Positions 45,409 to 53,466 of a DNA stretch of 64,000 nt are shown in pieces. Source of the DNA: Chryseobacterium sp. G0162 (GTDB lineage: Bacteria; Bacteroidota; Bacteroidia; Flavobacteriales; Weeksellaceae); NCBI RefSeq assembly GCF_003815715.1, contig NZ_CP033922.1, forward strand, positions 3,582,001 through 3,646,000, read 5' to 3'. The first letter of the stretch is position 1. Each line of letters opens with the position of its first letter. Below the pieces are notes generated by a model. The model was not told the DNA's origin, did not search any database, and saw only the letters and a list, made by a program, of their open reading frames with translations. Position numbers and translations under genes: made by a program.

Positions 45409-46470
45409 ATGATTTTACGCGGAGAAAACTTAATCAAAGAATACGGTCCTAAAAAAGTTGTAAAAGGCGTTTCTGTACAGGTTCAGCAGGGAGAAATTGT
45501 TGGTTTGCTTGGTCCGAACGGGGCAGGAAAAACTACATCGTTTTATATGATCGTAGGGTTGGTTAAGCCTACTTCAGGAAAAATTTTTCTGGATAAACAG
45601 GAGATTACTACAGATGCGATGTACCGAAGAGCCCAAAAGGGAATCGGATATCTGGCACAGGAAGCTTCCGTTTTCAGAAAATTGTCTGTAGAGGAAAATA
45701 TTATGGGAGTATTGCAGTTGACAAAACTTTCAAAACGCGAACAGCAAATCAAATGTGATGAACTGATCGAGGAATTTTCTTTACAGCACGTTCGTAAAAA
45801 CAGAGGAGATCTTCTTTCCGGAGGAGAAAGACGTAGAACGGAGATTGCCCGTTGTTTAGCTACAAGCCCGAATTTTATTCTTCTGGATGAACCTTTCGCT
45901 GGGGTAGACCCAATTGCAGTGGAAGATATCCAAAAGATTGTAAGAAGTCTTGTAGATAAAAATATCGGAATTCTAATCACTGACCACAATGTACAGCAGA
46001 CGCTTGCTATTACCAACAAAACGTATATTATGTTTGAAGGGAAGATTCTTAAAGAAGGACTTCCGGAAGATTTGGCTAATGATCCACAGGTAAGAGAAGC
46101 TTATCTTGGAGAAAACTTTGTATACCAAAGCATTTTAGACAAACCGAAAAAGAAAAAATATGCCTACAATATCTGGGCAGGTAATTTTGACTCAAAAACT
46201 CAACTACAAGGATTTGTAGATGAAAACTTTAAGCAATTTGATGACTTGAGACTCATGTATGGTTTTGAGGATATCAGCTTTGCTTCACTGGCTAATTCTG
46301 AGATCGAACATATCTTTAATGACGTAGTGGATAAAAATGCAAACAACTCATTTGTTTTCCAGAAAAAAGAAATCAATTCACAATATTCTCTGGAGCAGGC
46401 AGAAGCTGAATCTAAAGAGGTAAGCAGACCAGAGCTTCATTATCTGACGACATATATGTATGAGGGATAA
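45409..46470 (+). CDS. lptB: LPS export ABC ATPase LptB with C-terminal extension
   Basis: 353 aa, about 110 more than ordinary LptB (~241). Residues 1-238 are a complete LptB: GPNGAGKT (35-42), GYLAQEASVFRKLSVEENI, signature LSGGERRRTEIARCL (from 136), Walker B ILLDEPFAGVDP (157-168), TDHNV with His 193, ending EAYLGENF. After a basic linker (DKPKKKK) residues 251-353 form an extra domain beginning YAYNIWAGNFDSKTQLQGFV. The frame is open without frameshift signs. The ATPase powers LPS extraction from the inner membrane. The extension's role is unknown; see the findings. Confidence 0.93.
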   Translation: MILRGENLIKEYGPKKVVKGVSVQVQQGEIVGLLGPNGAGKTTSFYMIVGLVKPTSGKIFLDKQEITTDAMYRRAQKGIGYLAQEASVFRKLSVEENIMGVLQLTKLSKREQQIKCDELIEEFSLQHVRKNRGDLLSGGERRRTEIARCLATSPNFILLDEPFAGVDPIAVEDIQKIVRSLVDKNIGILITDHNVQQTLAITNKTYIMFEGKILKEGLPEDLANDPQVREAYLGENFVYQSILDKPKKKKYAYNIWAGNFDSKTQLQGFVDENFKQFDDLRLMYGFEDISFASLANSEIEHIFNDVVDKNANNSFVFQKKEINSQYSLEQAEAESKEVSRPELHYLTTYMYEG

Positions 46471-46548
46471 AAATAGTCCCGGATCATATATATCTTAATA
46501 TTTGATAAATCTTAGAATAAGCAAGAAATACTTGCTAAAAATTATAAT

Positions 46549-46585
46549 AAAACGTACCTTTTCTTTTCGAAACGGTACGTTTTTC
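46549..46585 (+). terminator. terminator between lptB and the MsbA-like gene
   Basis: Stem AAAACGTACC / GGTACGTTTT with a 15-base loop, then TTCAGTTT. Positioned about 80 bases after the lptB stop. Confidence 0.75.
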
Positions 46586-46601
46586 AGTTTAAATAATTCC
46601 T

Positions 46602-48410
46602 ATGGCAAAACCATTCAACAGAACAGTTACTTTATTTGGGATTTATAAACAACTTGTTCCATTCATCAGACCTTATCGGCCGATGATTTACGGAACTTTG
46701 TTTCTTACATTTCTTGGTGCTTTAGCCGCACAAGTAAACCCAATTGTATTGAAGTATACAGTAGATGAGGTAACCAAGCTTACTCATCTTCCTCATCCGA
46801 TGACAGAAGGAATTCATATCCTGATCATTATTTCTATTATTTTACTGGGAAAGGAGCTATTGAATATTTTTATCAACTTCGGGCAGAAGTTTTATGGGGA
46901 AAAGATTAGAATTAATGTCAGTTCTGTGCTGGCACAATCTGCCATTGATAAAATTTTGGGCTATCGTGTGGCTTATTTTAATGATGAAAACCACGAATCT
47001 GGAAAGTTACAAATCAGAATTGACCGCGGTATTGAAAGTTTAACAAAACTAGTACAGAATTTTTTCATTGATATTCTTCCGCTTTTTTCCAATGCGATTA
47101 TTGCGCTTATCATTATGTATATGCAGAATGTATATGTGGGAGCAGTTTCTACGATCATTGTTCCAATCTATTTTTACATCAGTTCATTACAAGCTAAAAA
47201 ACTAAGTGGAGTACGTCGGCAACTTAGAAATCAGAGGGAAAAGAAAACCTCCGGTCTATTGAATCTGGTTAATTCTATTATGGTCATTAAAAGTTTTGTT
47301 CGTGAAAAATTTGAAGGTAAAAAACAATATGATCTGCAGATGCAGCTGATGGAAAGCCAGATGTTCACCAGAAGAACCAACTTTATTTATGATGGATTAA
47401 AAACTTTCATAGAACAGTTTGGAGTGGTTTTAATTATCCTTCTAACAGTTTATCTGGTACTCGATCAACAGATGACTATCGGAGCCATTATGCTTCATAT
47501 TATGCTTTTCAACAATGTATCAGCACCAATTCGTCAACTACATAGGATATACGATGATATGAATGATGCAATGATCTATGCAGAAGGATATTTTGATATT
47601 CTTAATGCTGATAATGAAGCCGAACCGAATGGAAGTTTTGTAGAAAAGAAAATTAAAGGAACTTTTGAACTGAAAAATGTAAACTTTACTTATCCTAACG
47701 GAACACAAGCCTTACACGATGTTTCCATGAAAATTGAAAATGGCAAGACAACCGCATTGGTGGGATTAAGCGGAGCTGGAAAATCAACGGTAATTAATCT
47801 TTTATGTAAATTTTATCTGCCAGATTCAGGAGAAATTCTACTGGATGATGTGAACTTAAATGAATTTGATAATACATTTCTGAGAAGTGATTTGGGACTC
47901 GTTCTTCAGAAGAATCACATTTTTCAGGGAAGTATTGAAGACAATATCCGCTACGGAGATATGAATGCCAGCTTTGAAGAAATTCAGGCCGCAGCTAAAA
48001 AAGCATACCTTCATGATCAGATTATGGATCTTCCTACCGGTTATCAACATGATGCTACCCAACTTTCCGGAGGACAACAACAAAGAATTGCCATCGCAAG
48101 ACTGTTTCTGAAAAATCCTCCGATTATATTTCTGGATGAACCTACAGCAAGTCTGGATGCCATTGCTACCGAACAGATTAAAAATTCTTTAGATGCTATT
48201 AAAGAGGGAAGAACTGTAATCATAATTTCCCATTCATTATCTCAGATTCTGGATTCAGATATGATCTATGTTATGAAAAAAGGAAGAGTGGTGGAGAATG
48301 GAACTCATGATGAACTGTACAATAAAGAAGGAACCTATCGTGAAATCTTTGATGCCTCAGCAAGAAGTTTAAATCTCGATAAATTGGTGAATACTCTTAA
48401 AGAAAATTAA
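46602..48410 (+). CDS. ABC exporter, fused membrane and ATPase domains (MsbA/MDR-like)
   Basis: 602 aa. Six membrane segments in residues about 20-320, then the nucleotide-binding domain: FELKNVNFTYPNGTQALHDV, Walker A ALVGLSGAGKSTVINLL, Q-loop LVLQKNHIFQGS, signature LSGGQQQRIAIARLF, Walker B IIFLDEPTASLD, and the switch His in IISHSLSQI. No N-terminal C39 peptidase is present, so nothing links it directly to the GG-leader peptides. Next to lptB it may be the lipid A flippase MsbA or a multidrug exporter. Confidence 0.9.
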   Translation: MAKPFNRTVTLFGIYKQLVPFIRPYRPMIYGTLFLTFLGALAAQVNPIVLKYTVDEVTKLTHLPHPMTEGIHILIIISIILLGKELLNIFINFGQKFYGEKIRINVSSVLAQSAIDKILGYRVAYFNDENHESGKLQIRIDRGIESLTKLVQNFFIDILPLFSNAIIALIIMYMQNVYVGAVSTIIVPIYFYISSLQAKKLSGVRRQLRNQREKKTSGLLNLVNSIMVIKSFVREKFEGKKQYDLQMQLMESQMFTRRTNFIYDGLKTFIEQFGVVLIILLTVYLVLDQQMTIGAIMLHIMLFNNVSAPIRQLHRIYDDMNDAMIYAEGYFDILNADNEAEPNGSFVEKKIKGTFELKNVNFTYPNGTQALHDVSMKIENGKTTALVGLSGAGKSTVINLLCKFYLPDSGEILLDDVNLNEFDNTFLRSDLGLVLQKNHIFQGSIEDNIRYGDMNASFEEIQAAAKKAYLHDQIMDLPTGYQHDATQLSGGQQQRIAIARLFLKNPPIIFLDEPTASLDAIATEQIKNSLDAIKEGRTVIIISHSLSQILDSDMIYVMKKGRVVENGTHDELYNKEGTYREIFDASARSLNLDKLVNTLKEN

Positions 48411-48450
48411 TAATTTTGTTGGCTTATCTTCAGCCAACAAGTGTCAGAAC

Positions 48451-49407
48451 ATGAACGATCACTATCTAAAAAAACTAGACCGCGTCACAGCCATTCTTAC
48501 CCAGCTGCAGTCTAAACCTGTAGTAAGGGCACAGGATCTGGCTGAAAAATTTGATGTCAGTGTAAGAACCATTTACCGGGACGTAAAAACTTTGGAGAAT
48601 GCAGGAATACCAATCATTGGAGAAGCAGGAAACGGATACTCTCTGATGGAAGGCTATAAACTTCCACCGGTGATGTTTACCAAGGAAGAGGTTTTGAGTT
48701 TTATTACTGCTGAAAAGCTTATGCAGAAGTTCTCCCACCAGAGTTTGGGGAATCATTATCAGACTGCTATGGAAAAGGTACGTTCGGTGTTGAGGTATTC
48801 AGATAAAAATTTGATTCAGAATATTGAAAAACAGATTGATGTTTTTAATTTTCATGCCCAACAGAAGGAGGAAGATTCTCTGAAGAATGTTATTCCCATT
48901 ATTCTGGAAAGTATTGCCGAGAAAACACAGTTGAATATTGAATACCAGACGGTGGATTCAAGAGTAACTAACAGAACGATTGAAGCTGTTGGGATTTTCT
49001 TTGAATTTAATTTTTGGTATATCATGGCATACTGTACGTTGAGGAAAGATTTCAGACAATTCAGGGTAGATCGTATTTTGCAGATTTTCAAAACACAGAC
49101 TCCCTTTTTGCAAGAATATGGCCAGATTAATGATTACAGAAAATCACATGGGAATAAAGTGAAGGCAAAACTCCTGGTAGATAAAAAGATAATGGCTCAC
49201 CTTGTCAATTCTAAAAAATATTATGGTCTGATTGAAGAAGTAGAAACCGACCTGGGAATGGAACTTACTTTTGAAACAGAATGGATCAACGATGGATTTC
49301 CCCGCTGGGTTATTACTTTTGCAGACTATGCCACCATCCTTGAGCCGGAAAGTCTTCGGGTTAGAATGGGCGAATTGCTTGTCAAAATGATGGAAAGACA
49401 TCAATAA
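48451..49407 (+). CDS. YafY-type HTH/WYL-domain transcriptional regulator
   Basis: 318 aa. N-terminal helix-turn-helix of the HTH_11 type (AQDLAEKFDVSVRTIYRDVK, about 25-45) with the following wing region AGIPIIGEAGNGYSL; from about residue 150 a WYL domain (LNIEYQTVDSRVTNRTIEAV, FWYIMAYCTLRKDFRQFRVD with the WYL-equivalent WYIMAY) and a WCX-like C-terminus. The layout is common for ligand- or nucleic-acid-responsive regulators. The convergent DinB gene downstream is a frequent partner in Bacteroidota. Confidence 0.9.
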   Translation: MNDHYLKKLDRVTAILTQLQSKPVVRAQDLAEKFDVSVRTIYRDVKTLENAGIPIIGEAGNGYSLMEGYKLPPVMFTKEEVLSFITAEKLMQKFSHQSLGNHYQTAMEKVRSVLRYSDKNLIQNIEKQIDVFNFHAQQKEEDSLKNVIPIILESIAEKTQLNIEYQTVDSRVTNRTIEAVGIFFEFNFWYIMAYCTLRKDFRQFRVDRILQIFKTQTPFLQEYGQINDYRKSHGNKVKAKLLVDKKIMAHLVNSKKYYGLIEEVETDLGMELTFETEWINDGFPRWVITFADYATILEPESLRVRMGELLVKMMERHQ

Positions 49408-49410
49408 AAA

Positions 49411-49432
49411 CCTCAGCAGAAAACTGCTGAGG
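49411..49432 (-). terminator. terminator between the convergent WYL and DinB genes
   Basis: Stem CCTCAGCAG / CTGCTGAGG around AAAA; on the minus strand followed by TTTTTATTG. Confidence 0.8.
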
Positions 49433-49485
49433 GAGATTGACTTTTATTGGCAAATAGATGAAATGGTTTATTAAGGATACTTTTA

Positions 49486-49977
49486 TTAGAATCTTTCCCA
49501 GAAGAAAGGCGGTTCAATTCCTAAAGCTCTCAGATAAACATATCCCTGTGCACGGTGGTGAATTTCGTTATCTACAAAATAAAGAATGTTCTCATATACC
49601 GGGAACTCATATTGTCCGAATAAATTAAACGTTTCCTGGAAGCGCGCCTCAGTGATTTGTCTGAAGTAATGATTGATAACTTCAGTTTCTTCATCCCATT
49701 TTTTAAGGAGTTCTTCTTTGGTTTTTGGAGTAAAACCTTCTTCGTTGTAAGCTTCCATATTATTTTCAATGATTCCTTTTAAAGCAACTCCTCCAATATT
49801 GAGTAGTTCTGTTGCCATTTTAGCGAATGGTCTCATTCCACCAATTGAAAATTCAAATAATTCTTTTTCTGGAAAAGCTTCAATTACTCTTCTTGTCAGG
49901 TTTCTGTGCCCTTGCCAATCCTTTAATAATTGCTCAGTAGTCATGAATTGCTGGGTTGCTGTTGCTGTAGTTGTCAT
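49486..49977 (-). CDS. DinB family protein
   Basis: 163 aa four-helix-bundle protein. The DinB pattern is visible as LLKDWQGHRNLTRRVIEAFP, a central HYFRQITEARFQ, and ENILYFVDNEIHHRAQGYVY with the metal-binding histidines. Members include thiol transferases and proteins of unknown function. Convergent to the WYL regulator. Confidence 0.87.
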   Translation of the reverse strand: MTTTATATQQFMTTEQLLKDWQGHRNLTRRVIEAFPEKELFEFSIGGMRPFAKMATELLNIGGVALKGIIENNMEAYNEEGFTPKTKEELLKKWDEETEVINHYFRQITEARFQETFNLFGQYEFPVYENILYFVDNEIHHRAQGYVYLRALGIEPPFFWERF

Positions 49978-50008
49978 AATGTATCGTTTTTGTTTGTTAT
50001 TGTTGATA

Positions 50009-50016
50009 CAAAGGTA
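50009..50016 (-). promoter_or_regulatory. -7 element of the DinB gene
   Basis: TACCTTTG on the minus strand matches TAnnTTTG and lies 31 bases upstream of the start codon at 49977. Confidence 0.6.
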
Positions 50017-50153
50017 TGAGCGGGTGATGACAACAGTTTGTCAGTAGGATTTTTGATGCTGAAAAAATATTTTATTTCTTTGCTAAAATATTAAAGACTA
50101 CTTTTCCGTTTAAGAGAAGTATATTAATAAAAAGAAAATGATTATTTAGAATT

Positions 50154-50738
50154 ATGAAGAAGTATATTTTGCCTGTTATGGCCACTTTTTTATTAGTATC
50201 ATGTAATAAAATTGAAGAAAAGATAGATCAAACGGTTCAGGAAACCACAGAAAAGGTACAGCAGAAAGCTCAGGAAGCAGTAGAAGAGACTGTTAAAAAA
50301 ACAGTGAATGAATCTATTAATTCACTAACAAATTCTGAGGATGTAAAGTTCAATACTGTTTTTTCTAATGCCGGATCTGATATGATTTCAGAAGAAAAAG
50401 GAAAAAAAATAAAACTTCCTACAGGAACCGAAGGGTATATCTTTAAATACAAAGCAGATATTGCTGTAGTGCTTCCTTTTTTAGAAAAGCAGGCGACTTC
50501 TGATGAAGGAAAATCAGATAAAACAGCAAGAAAAATTGATGGACAAAGCATCGTCAGTAAAATAAGTCTTCTTTCAAAATTTCTTCCGGATAATACTTTT
50601 GATACAAGCTTTTTAGAAGATATTAAAACGGATAAAAGTATTCAGTATTATAAGCTGAAAAGATTCCCTAACAGTAGTACGCTTATCTACAACCCTAAAA
50701 ACCAGACCATCATACAATACGTAGAGGTAAATAAATAA
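50154..50738 (+). CDS. lipoprotein with amphipathic helical N-terminal region
   Basis: 194 aa. Signal ends in a lipobox (FLLVSC) with the cysteine at 17. Residues 20-60 form a long charged helix rich in Gln, Glu, Lys and Val (IEEKIDQTVQETTEKVQQKA and the like), typical of coiled coils. The rest is mixed alpha/beta with no recognisable domain. Probably anchored in a membrane facing the periplasm. Function unknown; ends at a strong terminator. Confidence 0.78.
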   Translation: MKKYILPVMATFLLVSCNKIEEKIDQTVQETTEKVQQKAQEAVEETVKKTVNESINSLTNSEDVKFNTVFSNAGSDMISEEKGKKIKLPTGTEGYIFKYKADIAVVLPFLEKQATSDEGKSDKTARKIDGQSIVSKISLLSKFLPDNTFDTSFLEDIKTDKSIQYYKLKRFPNSSTLIYNPKNQTIIQYVEVNK

Positions 50739-50746
50739 TTTGGATT

Positions 50747-50772
50747 GGCCGGCTTTTGCCGGCCGTTTTTTA
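50747..50772 (+). terminator. terminator after the lipoprotein gene
   Basis: GC-rich stem GGCCGGC / GCCGGCC around TTTT, followed by GTTTTTTA. Confidence 0.88.
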
Positions 50773-50775
50773 TGA

Positions 50776-50982
50776 GAGTCATTGCGAGTGAAGACGACTC
50801 CGACAAAAAATCTTTGAATTTTTGCCATTTCTCTGATGAAGAGGGAATGTGTACAGTCTTTCAATTGAAATATGGTTGGAAATCGGAGATTTTCAGAAAA
50901 CTTTAGTGCACTTCTCAAGCAGTTAGTGGTCAACCAAAATAACTTAAGTGTTTAAAAACTTTTGCGCCTTTTGTGGTTAAAT
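50776..50982 (+). repeat. dispersed repeat, family A, copy 1
   Basis: About 200 bases of non-coding DNA. It contains CTTCTCAAGCAGTTAGTGG, a stretch around AATCGGAGATTTTCAGAAA, and ends in TAACTTAAGTGTTTAAAA...CTTTTGTGGTTAAA. These parts recur in the same order at 60736-60908 and, inverted, at 57679-57840. The beginning has ATTGCGAGTGAAG, like known Bacteroidota REP-like spacers. Confidence 0.7.
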
Positions 50983-51062
50983 ATATTCTAATAATAGTGT
51001 TACATACCTATCATGAATACATTTTACTTTTTACATTGTCCAAAAAAAGGTATTTTAGTACT

Positions 51063-51632
51063 ATGAAAATTTATACAAAAACAGGAGATAAAGGTCAGAC
51101 GGCACTTTATGGCGGAACAAGAGTTTCTAAAGCCAGTGCAAGAGTTGACAGTTATGGAAATATAGATGAGCTCAATTCATTCATCGGAATTGCAAAAAGT
51201 CATATTGAGGATGAAGAAGTTTTGAGACAATTGAAAAAAATCCAGTTTGATTTATTCACGGTAGGTTCAGAAGCGGCAACACCTGTAGATAAACTGATGT
51301 TGGCAAACGGAAAATCGCGTCTTCCCATCATTATTTCAGAAACAGAAATCGAGGAATTGGAGCAGTGGATGGATATTTTTGACGAAAAACTGGAACCTCT
51401 TCAATATTTTATTCTTCCCGGAGGTGGAAAACCTGCAACCTTTTTACATGCGGCAAGAACCATCTGTAGAAGAGCAGAACGTTCATTGGTGTTCTTAAAT
51501 GAGGCTGAAGAGGTACGTCCTGAATTAATAAAATATTTAAACAGATTATCAGATTATCTTTTCGTATTGGCAAGGTATATATCAAAACTAAACAACGAAC
51601 CGGAAGAATATTGGAACCCGAATGAGAGATAA
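51063..51632 (+). CDS. cob(I)alamin adenosyltransferase, PduO type
   Basis: 189 aa from the ATG at 51063. The in-frame region upstream (from 50973) runs into repeat-derived sequence and has no homology-like features, so the later start is chosen. YTKTGDKGQTALYGGTRVSK binds ATP, then ARVDSYGNIDELNSFIGIA and HAARTICRRAERSLV give the PduO fingerprint. Transfers adenosyl from ATP to cob(I)alamin. Overlaps the thiamine pyrophosphokinase gene by 11 bases. Confidence 0.93.
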   Translation: MKIYTKTGDKGQTALYGGTRVSKASARVDSYGNIDELNSFIGIAKSHIEDEEVLRQLKKIQFDLFTVGSEAATPVDKLMLANGKSRLPIIISETEIEELEQWMDIFDEKLEPLQYFILPGGGKPATFLHAARTICRRAERSLVFLNEAEEVRPELIKYLNRLSDYLFVLARYISKLNNEPEEYWNPNER

Positions 51633-52251
51633 AGTATTACTTTTCATCAACGGGGAAGCTCCCAAAACTTTTCCAAATCCGGATCATTATGATTTGATTG
51701 CCTGTACAGATGGTGCTTTTCATTATCTTAAAAGGATTGGATTTCCTTTAGATAAACTGGATTTTATTTCCGGTGATTTTGATTCCCATTCCGGATCTGA
51801 TGAAAATATTTACCAGGAAAAGTTTATCCATACGCCGGATCAGAATCACACCGATTTTTATAAAGCACTGGATATTATCATTGAAAAAGGAGGGAAGAAT
51901 GTAGATGTTTATGGCGGAAGTGGGGGTGAGCAGGATCACTTTTTAGGAAATCTGACGGTTGCTTATGCATTTAAAGATAAATTGGAAGTGAAGTTTTATG
52001 ATGAATTTTCAGAATATTACTTCATTCCTAAAAATTTTATAATAAAAGGAATAAAAGATAAAATGGTTTCCCTATATCCATTTCCTGCAGCTGAAAAAAT
52101 TACAACAAAAGGATTGAACTGGCCCTTGGATAATGGAAGTTTAAACATTACCTCAAGAATCGGAACCCGGAATTTTGCAGTGGAAGATGAGGTTTCCATT
52201 ACCTATGAAAAAGGAGATCTGTTGATTTTTATTGGCAAAAATTATTTGTAA
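51622..52251 (+). CDS. thiN: thiamine pyrophosphokinase
   Basis: 209 aa. Converts thiamine and ATP to thiamine pyrophosphate. Motifs: LIACTDGAFHYLKRIGFPLD, FISGDFDSHSG (Mg-binding), DQNHTDFYKALDIII, and VYGGSGGEQDHFLGNL, all typical of TPK. The start lies 11 bases inside the adenosyltransferase gene, so the two cofactor genes are coupled. Confidence 0.92.
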   Translation: MRDKVLLFINGEAPKTFPNPDHYDLIACTDGAFHYLKRIGFPLDKLDFISGDFDSHSGSDENIYQEKFIHTPDQNHTDFYKALDIIIEKGGKNVDVYGGSGGEQDHFLGNLTVAYAFKDKLEVKFYDEFSEYYFIPKNFIIKGIKDKMVSLYPFPAAEKITTKGLNWPLDNGSLNITSRIGTRNFAVEDEVSITYEKGDLLIFIGKNYL

Positions 52252-52322
52252 TTTAAAAAAGCATGAATCACAAAAATGGTGTTAATCCATTTTTTCAGAT
52301 AATAAAATTAATCTGATATTAC

Positions 52323-52380
52323 ATCAATAGAAATGGGTTTTAGTATAAAATAAAGTCTATTGGCTTTAGCCAAAACCTAA
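52323..52380 (+). repeat. dispersed repeat, family B, copy 1 (GGCTTTAGCC type)
   Basis: ATCAATAGAAATGGG...AAAATAAAGTCTATTGGCTTTAGCCA. The same elements recur at 54869-54938. Contains the small palindrome GGCTTTAGCC. Confidence 0.65.
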
Positions 52381-52389
52381 TAATAAAGT

Positions 52390-52457
52390 AAAATTTTAAA
52401 CCACAGAAGTCTCAAAATATGTTCTGAGAAGCTTTTTTTGAGCCTTTTGTGGTTAAA
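52390..52457. repeat. imperfect palindrome, possible short family A derivative
   Basis: TTTAAACCACAGAAGTCTCAA at the left end is nearly the reverse complement of the right end, TTGAGCCTTTTGTGGTTAAA, with about 25 bases between. The right end equals the terminal CTTTTGTGGTTAAA of family A. It ends 12 bases before the TTG start of the phosphatase gene at 52469, and its TAA closes the reading frame. Confidence 0.6.
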
Positions 52458-52468
52458 CAAAAAAAATA

Positions 52469-53344
52469 TTGAATACATTCATCAAAATATCGGTTGTCAC
52501 TATTTCATTATTCTGTATTTTCTCATGCAAAACACAGCATTTTGAGCGCCCTGAATATGGTAAAAACCAAACGGAAAAGGTGATTAAGATTAAAAAGGTT
52601 CATAACTTCCGGGCAGTTGGCAATATTAAAAATACCGAAGGACGATCTTTAAAAGAAGGAATGTTCTACAGAAGTGCTCATCTTCATAAACTTAAAGAGA
52701 AATCTTTTGATGAGTTTGAAAAATTAGGCATTACAGAAATTATAGATTTAAGGAATTCAAAAGAGATTTTTGAGAGCCCTGATCATTTGCCGAATGGAAT
52801 TACGTATAAAAAATATTCAGCATTTGAAGATGAAGGAGATCAGTTGTCACAGGCAAGAAAACTTGTGCTGAAAGGAAAGGTAAATGCTTCTGATGCAGAC
52901 AAAAGAATGATTGATTTTTATCGTGAATATGTTACCGAAAATCCGGAAATCATAAAAACCATCATTACAGAGATCCTGGAATCTGAGAAACCTGTTCTTT
53001 ATCATTGTACAGCAGGTAAGGATAGAACCGGGATTGTAACCGCTTTACTCCTTACAATATTGAAATTTGATAAAGAAACCATCTATAATGAATATCTTTT
53101 GTCCAACAATTTTCGAAAGCCTTTGATAGAGAAAAGACTTCGATTAGCAAATAACCTTCATTTCCTGTATCCGAAGATGGATTTACAGGTTTTGGAGAAG
53201 TTAAGTTGGGTAGAAAAAAGATACCTTGATGCAGCTTTTGGAGCGATTGATAAAAAATATGGTTCTATTGATGCTTATATTCAACAGGTATTAGGTATTT
53301 CTGAAGTCAAAAGAGAGGGATATATTCAAAAGTTTACCCTCTGA
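52469..53344 (+). CDS. lipoprotein tyrosine phosphatase (DSP/PTP superfamily, Tyr_phosphatase3 type)
   Basis: 291 aa. Starts at TTG (52469): the frame is closed just upstream by a TAA at 52454-52456, and the first ATG comes long after the conserved N-terminus. The N-terminus NTFIKISVVTISLFCIFSC is a lipoprotein signal (C at 20). The catalytic loop HCTAGKDRTGIVTALLL contains the C-x5-R signature. NFRAVGNIKN and FYRSAHLHKL precede it as in this family. The cell target is unknown. Uses the TTG only if the short lead is functional, as the repeat at 52390 abuts the start. Confidence 0.85.
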   Translation: MNTFIKISVVTISLFCIFSCKTQHFERPEYGKNQTEKVIKIKKVHNFRAVGNIKNTEGRSLKEGMFYRSAHLHKLKEKSFDEFEKLGITEIIDLRNSKEIFESPDHLPNGITYKKYSAFEDEGDQLSQARKLVLKGKVNASDADKRMIDFYREYVTENPEIIKTIITEILESEKPVLYHCTAGKDRTGIVTALLLTILKFDKETIYNEYLLSNNFRKPLIEKRLRLANNLHFLYPKMDLQVLEKLSWVEKRYLDAAFGAIDKKYGSIDAYIQQVLGISEVKREGYIQKFTL

Positions 53345-53466
53345 TTATCAGGGGTAAATTTCTCTAAACAACAATATTGTTGTTTTATTTAAAATTATAA
53401 TAATTTTAACACCTAAAAATCAAACTTTTTTAGCAATTTTGCATTTCTTAATTCACTTGTTTAGAA

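Noticed and set aside
45543..46019. Long minus-strand frame (158 codons) antisense to lptB
   Set aside because: It is the complement of conserved ATPase motifs with no features of its own.
46520..46536. AGCAAG / CTTGCT hairpin after lptB
   Set aside because: Short stem with no T run; the hairpin at 46549-46585 is the better terminator.
46602..48410. Exporter for the GG-leader peptides
   Set aside because: It lacks the N-terminal C39 peptidase that would process double-glycine leaders and is separated from the peptides by lptB and a TM2 gene.
48420..48440. GTTGGCT / AGCCAAC hairpin before the WYL regulator
   Set aside because: No following T run, so not called as a terminator. It may be a relic of repeat family B but is too short to say.
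50973..51062. N-terminal extension of the PduO-type protein
   Set aside because: Extension lies in repeat-derived DNA and precedes the conserved YTKTGDKGQT start of the family by an unlikely stretch; the ATG at 51063 fits.
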